From: Rotaria socialis
Lineage: Eukaryota > Rotifera > Eurotatoria > Philodinida > Philodinidae
NCBI GenBank assembly: GCA_905331475.1
Contig: CAJNYU010001435.1
Location: 124,001 to 188,000 of the forward strand
Reading direction: 5' to 3'
DNA length: 64,000 bases
Position 1 is the stretch's first letter, and each line of letters opens with the position of its first letter. A program made the translations under genes and the position numbers. Below the pieces are notes generated by a model that was not told the DNA's origin, made no database searches, and saw only the letters and a program-made list of their open reading frames with translations. Shown here piece after piece: positions 1 through 12,034 of the stretch.

Positions 1-1689
1 GATATTATTCTTAATGTCGAAAAATTTTTTATCTAAATAGAATCAAGATGTAAACGAAGTAAATAATTTTGATGGTTTGAACGAGTTTTTGCACAAGAAG
101 AAATTATGATCATGAATATATTGAAACTACTTTTCGTTTTAGTTCAATAAAAGCACTTAAACTATTAAATCGATAATTTTCATCGCTAATTATAGTTAAT
201 CGCACAATGATTGAAATGCTTAACGTATAATTAGTTGAAACTAGTGAAACAAAAGATCATGAAAATTGATTTGGTAACCAACAATTAAAAGTTTCTTCTT
301 TTTAAACAAACAGAAGCATCTTTTCTGCGTAACATAAAAATTAAACAATATTTATGAAACATTTTGTTCAGCTTTCATTTATTTCCCGATAAACTATGTT
401 GAACATCAGACAAGAATTCACTATTGTTAATGATCTTACAAGGATGCTTAAATATCTGATGTTTAAAAGTAGATGATTAAAATTTCGAATCGGAATATCG
501 TTTTTCAAATAAAACATCTTTTTTTTTATTAATATGTCAGAAAATAGACTATTGAAATAAACACACGGACTTGTCTGTGTACGTTTTAATTCATCGATTT
601 AGTAAAAATGAACATTAGCACGCCCTGAAAAGTTATCAAATTATTTATTTTGTAAATTTCTCTTATCTTTATTTCTAGTTTTGCTCTATGCGATTTAAAT
701 CGTACCAGATAAATTATAACATAATCAAATGTCCTGCGAATAAATGGGATAGACAACATGAAAAACGTTTTTGTTTTGTATTCAGTGCACCAATAAGAAA
801 AAACAATACTGATTACTTCAAAATAAAGAAAGAACGATGCATTAACTGTGGAGTTCTAGCTTGCAAAACTGAATTGACAATCGTATGGATAGTTTAGCCG
901 ATCGTAGGGCCGATTGCAGAAGAAAGCGTTGCATCTTGATCACCAGCTATAAAATTAAAAGAACAGTAGAGTTGTGGGCAATTATTTATTGAATTGAAAC
1001 TAATCGAATACGTATTCTTTCTGGATCAATGTCGACATCATTGAACTGTATTGGAAACAAAGTTGAAGCTCATTATACATCTGACTTGTATTCATAGTGA
1101 AGATGAATAAGAGAAAAGAGGATCTTTCTATTGGGTTTAACATGTGTGTGTACACTTTTTGCCGCTAGTACAATCACAAGGGAGTAATTTATCGATCTAT
1201 TCGACTGTTTATCCAGAATTCACGATTTCGTCCAGTCAAGAAAGTTAATTTTTAGAAGCTAATGACTATATCTTTATACTACTGCTAGCATAAAACTCTT
1301 TTATTTATGTAAAAGTGTATCAAAACAGTGTTGTATTTTATGCTTCTACTGCAGACAAGTAGACAGAATAATATATTCAAAACAGCAGCAAAATTGAAGA
1401 ATTTCTTTTCATTTCATTATCAATCATTTCTTCAAGTGTCAACTTATTTTCTGCCGTTAGCATTTGGGATGTATGCAATATATTCAAAAAATATGATGAT
1501 TTCCAGCTAGTATCTGCCAACAATGCCACTAATGCAGTCGCAGAGTTTTCAATTTCAAATGGCTCATCTACATCAAGGAAAAACTTTGAGAGTATAAAAC
1601 TACTAGAACTATAGTCATTGTTTCTTGAATCAACGATACATTCAATTATGAGTTATAAGAATAACGAAGATCTGGAAAAAAAAACTTAC
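1..1689. other. AT-rich region without a recognisable gene
   Basis: Only short open frames occur here (for example 688-897 and 1328-1510 on the plus strand). They show no recognisable domain, biased composition or flanking splice sites that would support a gene. It lies downstream of the NHL pseudogene on the minus strand and may hold further decayed parts of it, but none could be aligned by eye. Confidence 0.5.
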
Positions 1690-2640
1690 CACAGGTAGTT
1701 TTATCGATGTCGAAACGATATATTCTATAGAAAACGGCAGCATACAAATTGCCGTTCTGGTCCAAGCGAATAGATCGTCATTTATCAAAATTCAGATTGT
1801 TTTTTCCTATAACTACGCCCTCCTTAGCACCAACAATACAACGAACAATGTGATGGTTTCCATTCTCTGAAATATAAAGTGCACCTTTGTCGTCAACAAT
1901 ATCTGAGTCAGGGTCGGTCAGATGAGCTAAGTCAGAGCTTTGCCATTCTTGTCCACCAGCAACCACATCTGCATCATCATTGCCTAGCGCATACTTCAGT
2001 AATCGATTGTTGCCGGAATCAGCGACATAGAGATTTCCAGTACAGAATAGAAACATATTTGCTCGCGAATTTCGGTGGAAACTTACCACCAGCTTTTCTC
2101 ATAAATGTGGTGATATTTTTGTTTCCTTGCCACGTAAATTTGAATATTTCATTCTTATTTGTTGTGAACAACAAATCACGAGGTCCGTCAAAAAATATTT
2201 GCCTGCAATCGACACCACCAATAAGAGTCTCATCAGACAATGTATTTCGAGGCCAAAGCTGAATACACTGATTATCGCTGTCACAGATGGTTCGATCTCC
2301 ATCATTGTTTAAGACAGTGTCGGATCCAGAAAATCTGTTAGGGAGTGGCGCTCCTGGCCAAAAAACAGTTTTTCAAGTCTAGTTGAGGCAGAACGACTAT
2401 TTTCTGTTGCATTTCTGCTGGGGAAAATCGAAAAAAATTTCTTAAGGGGTGTGGCGATCGCCGGATAGCCTAACTGGTAGATCCGCCACTGGCTTAAGAG
2501 GATACCACTTGGACGATTCAGTTGATCTAGCCTCGATTCAGCTCCTCTGTTACCTGCCACTTGCGAACCAATCGTGGCATTCTGCGACCTACGAAAAGTC
2601 AAATATCTTTATTCCCAAAACAGCTGATAGAGCTTTTCAT
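1690..2640 (-). pseudogene. NHL-repeat protein relic, interrupted by a MITE
   Basis: The reverse strand encodes NHL beta-propeller-like blocks. One around 2500-2600 reads like the 'NATI...AG...LNRPSGI' blade start. One around 2110-2300 contains CDSDNQCIQLW and an FDGPRDLLFTTN segment. One around 1880-2045 contains LYVADSGNNRLLKYA, and a last piece at 1690-1770 contains LDQNGNLYAAV before a GTAAG donor at 1688-1689. Such proteins are usually extracellular or scaffold beta-propellers; no function can be assigned to this copy. Lesions visible: a 177-bp hAT-like insertion at 2315-2491, an in-frame TGA at about 1778 between two otherwise collinear pieces, and a donor-like GTAAG near 2087 whose expected acceptor just before the LYVADSG piece reads 'ctg' rather than 'cag'. 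The 5' end was not found. It could be a young pseudogene or a badly spliced gene; pseudogene is preferred. Confidence 0.7.
2315..2491. mobile_element. hAT-type MITE, 177 bp, with 8-bp target duplication
   Basis: The ends are imperfect terminal inverted repeats, starting CAGTGTCGGATC at 2315 and CAGTGGCGGATC on the opposite strand from 2491. They are flanked by near-identical 8-mers, gtttaaga (2307-2314) and gcttaaga (2492-2499), differing at one base. CAGTG-type ends with 8-bp target duplications are the signature of hAT elements. It has no coding capacity. Removing the element and one duplicate rejoins the NHL reading frame on the minus strand without a shift, which confirms the insertion boundaries. 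Confidence 0.85.
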
Positions 2641-2659
2641 TTTTTCACAGATTAACAGT

Positions 2660-4589
2660 ATCTTTATCTACAATGGATGCTCATAAGAAGAGATAACCGC
2701 GTGATCGAACAAATTCTTCAATTAACAATTAGCCTGTTTTCGTTACATATTTACATCTTTTCTTGAAATGCATCAAATAGTTTAAATCTTCTCTCCCATT
2801 TCACTCTTACCACCTACTTTACATGTATGGAGGGGAATAAAGCTATTTTTGTGACACTAAGTGGAATCAAGCCAAAGGCAGCGTATTGAAAAAGTGTGTA
2901 AAATTCTACACTATAACATTAATGTTAAGTAAAATACTTTCTCTGGCTGTAATATGGCACAAGTCGGCATGCATTCGGTACTAAAATTGAATTTAGTATT
3001 CATCCATAGATTTGCTGGTCGTTTTCCAAGACAACACCATAGTTCTGTTTATAATAACTCAAAGATAAATAACATTGTGTAAAGTAGAGAATCGCAATAT
3101 CCGACATCTTGTTCTATTTGTATCATTCATTTGGAAAATATTGAATTGGTTTCATGTTTCCAACTTTGTACAAGTGCTTACAAACTGGCGGGCTCTGATA
3201 GTTTAGTGAGTTATGTGAGAAACAAAAGATTTGAATCAATGAAAATTCATAACAATAATTGACTTTTGCAAGTTTATAGTCTTGATTTTTGAGTTTTAAT
3301 GATAGCTCATTAAAGTGCGACACTTCGTTTAGTGAAAAACCATCAAAATCATACTTTTATTGTCTCTTCGTTGCTTAATTACATCATCGAGAAGTCTTGG
3401 TACTTGGTAAAAAAAAAGAGAACTTCTTCAGAATATAATTTTCCAAGAGTACCCGAACGTTTGAATGTTAAAAGCAAAAATAATATCGAAATCATCTAGG
3501 GAGAGGTACTTAACTGTCGAAACGAAATTTTCAATTCTTCAACTAAGGAACCTTTCATTATGTTTAACAATTTTATACGAAAACTACTCTTTTCCTTTTT
3601 GGTCAAAATTGATGAGCTTAATCTCGACGAGATAAACAATCCCACGTATTATGTACTTGCTATCAAATTTTTCATGAATTTCTTTTATTCAGGAAGATAC
3701 ATAGTTAGAGCAATGAAAGTCTTTGATCTTAAATTCAATAGCCAATTTAGGTAAAAACTCTCTGTTGATCGAGTCAACGATGCTCTCACATTGGCACTCT
3801 CGAAAATTTTCAATGAGAAGGGCAGAATTTTTAAGTATTCGGACAAGGTAGGCAATACTTGTGAAAGTAAGTGTCAAAACATATCGGAAATAAGGAACTT
3901 ATCATTTGAAAATACAGTGATTATCTGTATTGGCGACATATATATCTTGCTTGCCGTGAAAGATAAAATCTAGTGGATACAATAGCCTGGCCAAATCAAA
4001 TAAAGCACCACTCCGTCGTCCAACTACGATTCTTGAAGAGTTTCATTTTGTGTCTTTGCAGATTTGAATTTCAGATTCTGGCTCTGTAAATAAAAATAAT
4101 TGGAAATTGCGCTAACTGCCGTGACAAACTAAAATTCTAAGAAGTTCAATTGATGATGTCAAAAAAATAGCTTCAGCAAGATTGGCAGTTGCTAAATGAA
4201 CTCCCATCTTGCGTATCTGAGCTTCGAACTATGTCCGATTATATCTAACTATCAACTATCTGAACAATCTTAACTCAAGAAAAACAAAACTAACGAGAAA
4301 ATAATTAATCTTACCGTTAGAGAATATCACTTCTGACCGCTGCGCTCTACCTAAGTATCATGCAACGAGTAGAAAAAATTTTAAACACTTTAGGCGATTA
4401 CTTCGCTACGATACTGGATGAAGAAAACGAAAGAAAATAAATGTAAATATATTTAGTATTAACTCTGCACATCGCCAACGATATGTTCAGATTTGATTTT
4501 AAGTGTACTATAAGTATATGGGCTAAAACTGATGAGAAATTTTTGGAAAATTCTAGTCTAATTCAATAAAAAAAACTAGCATACCTCCA
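2660..4589. other. Gene-poor interval
   Basis: No protein family could be recognised on either strand. The small open frames near 3123-3323, 3560-3754 and 3689-3973 overlap each other on opposite strands and look like chance frames. No tRNA-like cloverleaf was noticed. Upstream exons of the NHL relic may lie here undetected. Confidence 0.45.
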
Positions 4590-4741
4590 AGGAATGTCAA
4601 ATTTTTAGGTGGTGATGATGGACAGACAGCCAGATTTGCTAATGCAATTGGATAACATAGAGGTTGGTTGCTACAGCGATGATCTAGTACACAAATCGTT
4701 TCTGGCCGCTTGCAAGTAACACGAAGGTTCTCATAGTTCAT
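4590..4741 (-). CDS. Candidate cysteine-rich exon, unknown gene
   Basis: A minus-strand frame begins at an ATG at 4739-4741, which follows a TCTCAG acceptor-like site by four bases, and ends at a GTATGC donor-like site next to 4590. The roughly 50 residues contain spaced cysteines (VTCKRPETICVLDHRCSNQ, then PLCYP and AVCPSSP), as in a secreted or extracellular segment. No continuing exon was identified downstream, and the family was not recognised. It may be the first exon of a small gene or a relic. Confidence 0.3.
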
Positions 4742-5119
4742 TTATCTGAGAAAGCTCGCTCTCGCGAATATTTATTACGACTGTGGCTTTCAATTATGTT
4801 TGCAGACAAATGGTCATATTTCTCCACGGTATACAGTAGTTACAGCTTGTATTTTATTCACAGTTATCTTATCAAATAAATGTACTGATATATGATTGAA
4901 GAGCTCACTTGTGAATCGTTTAGGAAACTGCCATTGGTTAATTTATGTCAGTAGATTTTCTTGAACTCTCTCTAACGCAAACTATCATAGATGGGTGTAA
5001 ATGTGACTCTAGGTTATGATACAAACCTTCACCTATAGCATCAATCTATTAAATAAAGATTTTCTTCTCGCAGAAAATTACGAAATTTGCCAATGAAAAA
5101 ACATGCAGGATAAATAGTG

Positions 5120-5356
5120 TCACGCCATATACTGCTGTTCTAATGTTTTGGGGACTTTTTTTAACAAGTCTTCTTTCTCTTGAGGTACGTTATCATCAAA
5201 TGGAGATTCGATGACAACAATCAATTCGGCGAAATAGACTACTTTAGTATCATCACATTGGAAAAATTGAGAACTACTATTCAATTCATGAACTAGTTTT
5301 TCGTCAAAATCAAATCCAATCTCTTTCTCGTCATCAGCATCTAGATTAATGCCATG
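5120..5356 (-). CDS. Candidate terminal coding exon, acidic, unknown
   Basis: The minus strand is open for 79 codons from a TTTAG acceptor-like site at 5357-5358 to a TGA at 5120-5122, with no methionine near its start. The residues are rich in Asp and Glu (an ADDEKEIGFDFDEK stretch, later ESPFDDNVPQEKEDL). Such a long open frame in DNA this AT-rich suggests real or recent coding use, probably the last exon of a cis-spliced gene. The TOM7 gene sits directly upstream on the same strand and does not join to it. Family unknown. Confidence 0.35.
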   Translation of the reverse strand, partial: HGINLDADDEKEIGFDFDEKLVHELNSSSQFFQCDDTKVVYFAELIVVIESPFDDNVPQEKEDLLKKVPKTLEQQYMA

Positions 5357-5547
5357 CTAAATTTCATTAATTTATTTCCTAGAAAAAAAAACCCAATCTT
5401 CATTATCTGTAAGATTATTTATCTCATCACTAAAAAGCACGCATCATAAAAAGTAGTCGTGCTAGAAAATGTTCGGTTTTTTTTATTGGACTCTATTTTT
5501 CTTCTACAAAAATCAATAACAAAATGAAAAACAACATGTCTTCTTGT

Positions 5548-5754
5548 TTAACCAATAGGAAGTAAATTGATCAATGAAAATTCAGGTGTTCCTGGATCTG
5601 GCCCGAGTTTAAAACCCAAATAGATAACAAGTGGAACAAAACCAAAATAAATTGCATGTGGACTATAACCTAGTACTGATTGAAGACGTCGTTTTATGTC
5701 ATCTGTTGACTTTTTCCCTGTTCGAGACGATGCATTAGGTTGTATCGAGAACAT
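5548..5754 (-). CDS. TOMM7: TOM7, mitochondrial import receptor subunit
   Basis: A single-exon protein of 68 residues. Tom7 is a small tail-anchored subunit of the TOM complex in the mitochondrial outer membrane, where it modulates complex stability and protein import. The hallmark segment is visible in the C-terminal half: a hydrophobic helix FGFVPLVIYLGFKLGPDPG, matching the family's G-F-x-P-L-V-I-Y-L-G-F-K-x-G-x-D-P-G core, followed by a short Leu/Pro-rich tail. The basic N-terminal part is somewhat longer than in vertebrates (55 residues). The ATG at 5752-5754 was chosen because it starts the conserved frame and lies 13 nt after a pyrimidine-rich AG, a candidate trans-splice site. CPEB lies about 1.5 kb upstream on the same strand. 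Confidence 0.93.
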   Translation of the reverse strand: MFSIQPNASSRTGKKSTDDIKRRLQSVLGYSPHAIYFGFVPLVIYLGFKLGPDPGTPEFSLINLLPIG

Positions 5755-5767
5755 GATCTTCTTAAAT

Positions 5768-5785
5768 CTACAAAACAAAATTGAG
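5768..5785 (-). promoter_or_regulatory. Splice-leader-type acceptor before TOM7
   Basis: On the minus strand, TTTTGTTTTGTAG precedes a 13-nt leader and the TOM7 ATG. The AG is at 5768-5769. It could accept a spliced leader or end a cis intron in the 5' UTR. Confidence 0.5.
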
Positions 5786-5804
5786 TTTCTTGTATGTTTG
5801 TACA

Positions 5805-7233
5805 ATTTTTTTCAAGTCACATAAAATTAGTTTATTGCAGCTGTTTCCTTGATTACGCATGATGTCATAATCGAAATTCTCTTCCGTTACATAGATATGT
5901 ATCTTCTTCAGATTATTCAAATAAAAGACAGATAAAATCTCACTATTTTTTGGATTCTCTTGATTTTTTTATTCCAACAAAAAAAAAGAAGAAGAAGAAA
6001 TAGATAGTAATAGTTCAGCACAACAAAAAAAAGTACGATTTAAAAAAATGACAACAATCAATCATGGATCATGAAGCGAGAGGCTAAAGAAAAACCAACG
6101 AATATGTGTAATATAAAAAAAAAAGGAAATAAGACAAGAAGAGAAAAAAAAAGAGAGAAAGAGAAGTATAAGAAAGGTTCCACAAACATACACATAGACA
6201 CATACAAATGTTTAGTTAATAGAAGAAGATCTGCGCGCCAGATTGCCTGTTTTATTTGAAGGTACAAAATATGTATAGAGCAACGACACCGGAAAGCTGT
6301 GCTCTTTCTCAAAATGATGTTTCTTTTTCTTTTCACGGCATGAAAACGATGATAGTGATGATACGATAAAAAATAAATAAACAAAAAATATAATCGAATA
6401 TCAAAAGAGGAAAAGAAAAAAGAATGTATTGATGACGAACAGGTTAAAGAAAATGACAACAGCAGTAACAACAATGATAACAACAACAACAACAACAATA
6501 ACGAGAGAATGCTGCCCACCAAATAGAAATGACCAAACGAAAGCTGAGATGAATGAATAGAGAGAAAAATCATACAAAATAAAACTTGTGTACAAAATAA
6601 ACGGAAACACAAAGAATGATATAAGAACAAACAAACAAAAAAAATCATCAAGTGATTTTTAATTTTTTTTTCTTCATAGAGAAAACAATAGTCCAACGTA
6701 TCATCATTCACCCGTTATACAAGCACAAACAATCATCGAATCTATATGAAATAATCTTTCAGAAAACAACAAGCCACCATACATTATATTCGACTTTAAA
6801 GTCTCAATATATGTAGAAAGATTGCACAAAACAAAACAAAAAACGAGTAAATATACGCTATGGTTTTTTTAAAGTAATTATCAGAAAGAAAAAGAAATGT
6901 ACGAGATCATCCAACAAGTTATCCCCCACGATGAAAGAGATGAAATAAAAGACTAACAACATTCATATCCAAAAAATGCGCTAAGTCTTACACAAACAAA
7001 AAGAAAAACATAAGCGCAAATGTTCACAAGATAGGAAAAAGAAAAGAAAAGAAAAGAAAAGAAAAAAGAAATTTACACAAAACAGGAGTAGAAAAATGAT
7101 GTGATACAACATAGGAAAATAAACAAAGCAAAAAAAAAGAGAAAAAAAACAACAACAATCATGATAATCAAATAACAACATTGACACAAAAAAATGTGAT
7201 CATCTAATTCTTTTTTTTCCTTCTTTCTTCCAT
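5805..7233 (-). other. CPEB 3' region: purine-rich on plus, U-rich in mRNA sense
   Basis: This 1.4-kb stretch is strongly strand-asymmetric. The plus strand is full of A and G runs, including AAC repeats near 6470-6500 and GAAAA repeats near 7035-7062, so the transcript of the minus-strand CPEB gene would be U/C-rich. In mRNA sense it carries TTTTAT motifs (plus-strand ATAAAA at 6366-6371, 6580-6585 and 6945-6950) and an AATAAA poly(A) signal (plus-strand TTTATT at 6251-6256). A 217-codon open frame on the minus strand (6058-6711) is a Phe/Leu/Ser low-complexity artefact. Most of the stretch is probably CPEB 3' UTR. Confidence 0.55.
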
Positions 7234-10200
7234 TTACCAACGAAATGGTAATGCACGTGGCCGATCAGCGCCTTCTTTTACCAATGGTTTATGATATTCT
7301 CGACCTGCGCGTGCATGAATTGATGCCCAGCATGTTTCACAATAATATTGTAAACATGTTACATTGGCACAAAAGAATGGAGCAAATTTTCCACCACAGC
7401 GTGCACCAGCACATTCATCACATAATTGATCATCAAGAACATATGGTTTAACTTCAACCTAAATAAATCATTTTTATTTGTCAATTACCCTTAAAAACAA
7501 GGAGAGTCCAACACATATTTCTAGTAAATTGTTAGAATTTTTACTACGATGGTTTAGAGCATCGTTCACAAAGTTTTGATCATAGTAAAAATCTGACATC
7601 GGAAGTTTCAATTAAAATTTTGTACAAACATAGACGTTAACAACAGTAGTAATTTATTATCAAAGCTTCGGATATTTGATTTACTTATATCCGGAAATAA
7701 GAACACCCACCCACCGACATGTATGAGCAAGGTAAAAGTCACGCTTTTAGTATAACTCTATTTTAGGATAGGGATCATTAAAATAAGTAAAAGATTGACA
7801 ATCAACTTTTCTTTCTAGGGCGTGTCGTTGTAGGAAATTTCATTTCATGTATTTATCTAAGCAGATATAATATTGTATGAATCCCACTGTCACGTGTTCG
7901 ACTGATGGGAACAAAGTAAAAATATTAGTTTAATGAAAAAATCTATTTTCAGACTATGTATTCATAAATCCCTACTGTAATGACTTTCTCTAACAAAATC
8001 GAATGTATTTTTCTTCAATATATAAAATAACCGTCAGAAAAGAAAGAAAAACTTACTCGTTTATCAATTTCTCCATGTTGTAATTGTACGAAACGAGCTG
8101 ATATTGCAGCAATATAACTTTGTTGATTTGAAAAAGCAACACGACCGGCACCTTTCGGATATTTTAATTCCGGATCAGTATCAATACCTGCGTAACAAAC
8201 ACCACCATATAATCGATCCATAATCATTGCTAATTCAACTAGAAAAACAAACAATGAAATATGAATAATCGATTAACGATTGATTTTTCTCCTACCTGCA
8301 CGTAATGGTCGAGGTACACCACCAACAAATATTGTTTTTCTTGGATCAAGTGGTTGAGAACCATCCATAACAAAGTCAGAATCAGCTAAAAGCCATGGAC
8401 GTATTTGTACAGCTTTATCTTTCATACTCGGACTTGACACACACATGTAAAGTTTAGAATCATCAATAACACATTCATCAATTATTTCTTGTACAGAACG
8501 TTCGTATGTAAATATTAAAAATGCGTAACCTTTAGGTGGAAAGTAAGATTTGCTTTCTTGTTTATGTGGCCAATCAACAACCAATGGACCAAATCGTTGG
8601 AAATGTGTAATAATTTCCTCTATTAAAACCAAAATTAAATTAAAGACAAAAACAAAACCAACAATTACCTTCATCAATATCTGGTGGTAAGCCACCAACA
8701 AAAACTTTACGTGAAAAACGTTCTTCTTTATTCATATCTATTGGTAATCCACGTGGCGAACCAAATAAACCCATTGATGATGATGATGGACCGCCAGCTG
8801 ATATTAAACTTTCTGTATCAAGAATACTTCCCATGCCACTATCATCACTATACACACGTTTAACACCATCTGATGAAACATTTCGCATCATATCCATGAT
8901 TTGTTGCAATGAATTCATGTCATATGTATCATTGGACTATAAAAATAATTTAATAAAAAACAAATAAAAAAGATGTTTAGCTTTCCTTACATTCATCGAT
9001 GGAAAGTTTTGCTCCATATCATTTCCATTGATGATATGAGGTGGTGGCGGAGGTGGTGATTGTTTATTTTGTCCTTGAATAAAATTTGTCATAGCAGGTG
9101 CACGTTGAAGTGTATTTGATAATGATGAACCTAATTGTGTTTGAATGTTGTTATTATGATTATTATTAAATTTATTTTGATTTGCTGATGATTGAAGAAA
9201 TGGAAAATAATTATTTTGAGCTGATAATGATGAAGATTTTTTATTTTGTGACATTGGAATATTTCCATTGCCAAGCATTAATGTTTGATTTATATTATTG
9301 TTATTTGTTGTATTGCTGTTACCCATTGGATTTGATAATGTTGGAACAGGACGACGAGATCTACCGAAAGATAAATTTATAAATTAAAATAAAAAAAGAT
9401 AAAACCTATAAACGAAATCTTACGATGTAGCTGGAAATCCATGTGGGATAGATGTATTATTCCATGATGGTGATGGTGGTTGTTGTTGTTGCATGTGTGG
9501 TGGTGGCATTGATAAATTTGTTTGTGAACCAATAAGTGGAGATTGACTGTTCCATAATGGCGATGGAATTGCTGTACGTCCATTCATTGGAAGTGCTGCT
9601 TGAGTAGATGAAGCTGACATGCCATTACGAATTGATTGTGATGAAAAATTATGTGATGCAGTTATTGGTCTCCTCTGTATTGCCTATGAGAAAGAAAGGA
9701 AAATTGTAATTACAAAACAGAAAGATAGACTGATAGTACTTGTTGATAAGAAACTTGTTGTTGCTGTTGTTGTTGTTGTTGCATGGCCATAAGTGGTGGT
9801 GGTGGTGTCGTTTGTGGTGAAAACATTCGACCACTATTGTGTACATCAAATGGATGATCACCGGAGGCACCACTCAATGGGTCAATAACATTACTCCATG
9901 ATGAACCTTGATATGTGGCCTGAAGATCAGGAAGTACACCATTTTGATAATTTGTTGATATTAATTTTCCATCATTCATCATTCCATTTCCATTAGCATT
10001 CATTTGTTGCTGGTGATCGTTACCATTAACTGGAACTGGTGATGATGACGATGTTGGCGTTGTTGATGTACTATTGCCTGTATTAGCATTCAGTGCAAGT
10101 TTTGCGATCGAACTTTCGGTACTCATTGGATTATAAGAACACCAACTCGATGAGAGGAAAGACCTGAAAGTAATTTTGAAAATAAATAAATAAATAGAAA

Positions 10201-10322
10201 ACATTTGATATCAATAAAAAAAAAGAAACAATTAGTCAATCATGCTTTATTGAATTTAAAAGAAAATACCTGGTAGAAATCGTCGGTGATGCGGCTGAAG
10301 AAGCCGTTACCAACGAATACAT
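7234..10322 (-). CDS. CPEB: CPEB2-4-type cytoplasmic polyadenylation element-binding protein
   Basis: Eight exons on the minus strand (10270-10322, 9740-10163, 9424-9674, 8991-9360, 8669-8936, 8296-8619, 8057-8238, 7234-7458) give 698 residues with all phases consistent. CPEBs bind U-rich elements in mRNA 3' UTRs and control poly(A) tail length and translation, in germ cells and neurons. The N-terminal ~430 residues are low-complexity (Gln, Asn, Ser and Pro runs). RRM1 starts near residue 440 (KVFVGGLPPDIDE) and RRM2 near 550 (KTIFVGGVPRPLRA). The C-terminal ZZ-type zinc-binding domain, about 628-690, shows CDEC, CGGKFAPFFC, C-x4-YYC-x2-C and a final H-K-P-L. RRM2 and ZZ are almost identical to vertebrate CPEB2-4 rather than CPEB1. 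The start is the first ATG of the frame; no acceptor-like AG precedes it. Paralogue identity within CPEB2-4 cannot be decided. Confidence 0.95.
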
Positions 10323-12034
10323 TTTAATAAGATATGTAATTAAATAAAAAGAAATGGCTCTTCTAGAAAAAGATCACTGATGGAAAATGATTTTCATTAA
10401 ATCAATGTGGCGCGTTGTGTTATATTGCTAATGCACTTCTTCGTTTCCTTTTTTTTTTACTGTTTCACGTTACTAAGAAGGTCACGAATGATTATTTTAA
10501 GTTAAGACAAAATCTGACAACAAAGTGAGAAATCATTTCGGCCGACATACACGACGACAAATAACATAGTCTTGTGCATATGTATGTATGCACGCTACAC
10601 AATCATAAGAGAGTGAAAGAGAGCGATTGAACTACGACGACAACATTTGTTTGCACACGCGTCTCGTCGACGGTTTTTTTCCTTCTGAGCACAAGAAAAA
10701 AAAGATGGTCTCCTATGAATGACAAAAGAATCGAAAGAGAAATGGTTGTTGAGCTTGCGTACAACACTGATGACCTAGCCTCATTCACCACATATATATA
10801 TATATATATAGGATCGAGTTGCAGAGAAACACATACTATTGATGTTGATAATCGTCTTCCTTTCATTGTCTCTTCTTTTCTATCCGTTGCTTTTCAATCA
10901 GCAGCACACGACGATATTTCCTATTTTGTTTGTATGTGCACTATCGCACTTCATTTGATGCCACCATCACCGGCGCTCGGGACTTCACAGAATGAATTGT
11001 CTCTTTTAGTCTCTCTTCGTGTCATTTAGTTTCTATTTATGCACATAAAATATTCAGAAGAAAAAATTAATGATGTAGGCATACACATAAACGCAAATAC
11101 ATAAAAAGAACAAAGCAGTGAACTATCAGCTGTTAGTAAAAATTGTTCTCCGCTGAGTGTTATAGTGAAAGCGACACACGATGTAACCATCTGTTCAATT
11201 TATGCTAAGATAATTTATTCTGTCTACCTGTATTTCTACTTATATATTCTTTTTTTTCTTCTCTAGTTTGAATTTATTGAAAACTAATACTTTAACACAT
11301 ATTTCCCGCGTATTTATAATAATGATGGTGAGGTAAAAAAATAAATAAAATGACTCGTGCTGATTAATGTATTCAAATATTTGCATTAGAAAAATAAAAC
11401 AGGTGTTTACATTCAATTAAATGCAAAATATTTCCATGCCTGAAAATTTCTCTTAGCTATTTAGATAAATAATGAATTACCTTTTATATTGAAATTGATA
11501 AAAGATTGACTACAAATAGAGATCGTTAGCTAACGAGTGAAACAGGCACATCAAAATAAAAAATAATTCAATCTAAAAACATAGAAAAAAGAACATTATT
11601 AACAAATCCTTTTTCCGTTTGTTCGTTTTAAATTAAAATCATTGTTTCATATCGTTTAGGTAGAGTTCAAATAAATATCTCATAGGAGAAGAAAAAAAAA
11701 GAAATAAACAAAAAAGGAGATCTAAAATTTTTTGATTATCCTAAAATATTCGACTGTTCATTTATATTTATGATACAATTACAAATTCATTCGTTTTCCC
11801 TGATTCCCGTGTATGACTAAATTGTATAAGATAAAGATAAATAAAAAGCAGAAGCGCAAATCTCACTGTTAAACATACAAAATAGAACATATATCACTTA
11901 AGCACAGAAAAAACAACAACAAGAACAAAAAAATCTCTTTGTTTTCTTTTTTTTTACCGACCAGCATTTGCACTAGTAATCTACGAGAGAAAAAATATTT
12001 CCAATAAAAAAAAAACAAGAACACAGTGTACATA
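10323..12034. other. Intergenic region upstream of CPEB
   Basis: It lies between the CPEB start and the stop of the USP6NL-like gene, both on the minus strand. It contains a (TA)n run at about 10792-10810, purine tracts and many small open frames with no recognisable product. It probably holds the CPEB promoter and 5' UTR and the 3' UTR of the TBC gene. Nothing else was seen. Confidence 0.5.
10792..10810. repeat. (TA)n microsatellite
   Basis: An uninterrupted run of about nine TA units in the CPEB upstream region. Confidence 0.85.

Noticed and set aside
2309..2602. 97-codon minus-strand frame read as one protein
   Set aside because: It is a chimera of NHL-relic sequence and the hAT MITE, shown by the target duplication and the inverted repeats.
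6058..6711. 217-codon minus-strand open frame
   Set aside because: Phe/Leu/Ser/Val low-complexity translation of a polypyrimidine tract in the CPEB 3' region; no domain or start context, and the overlapping frames are similarly biased.
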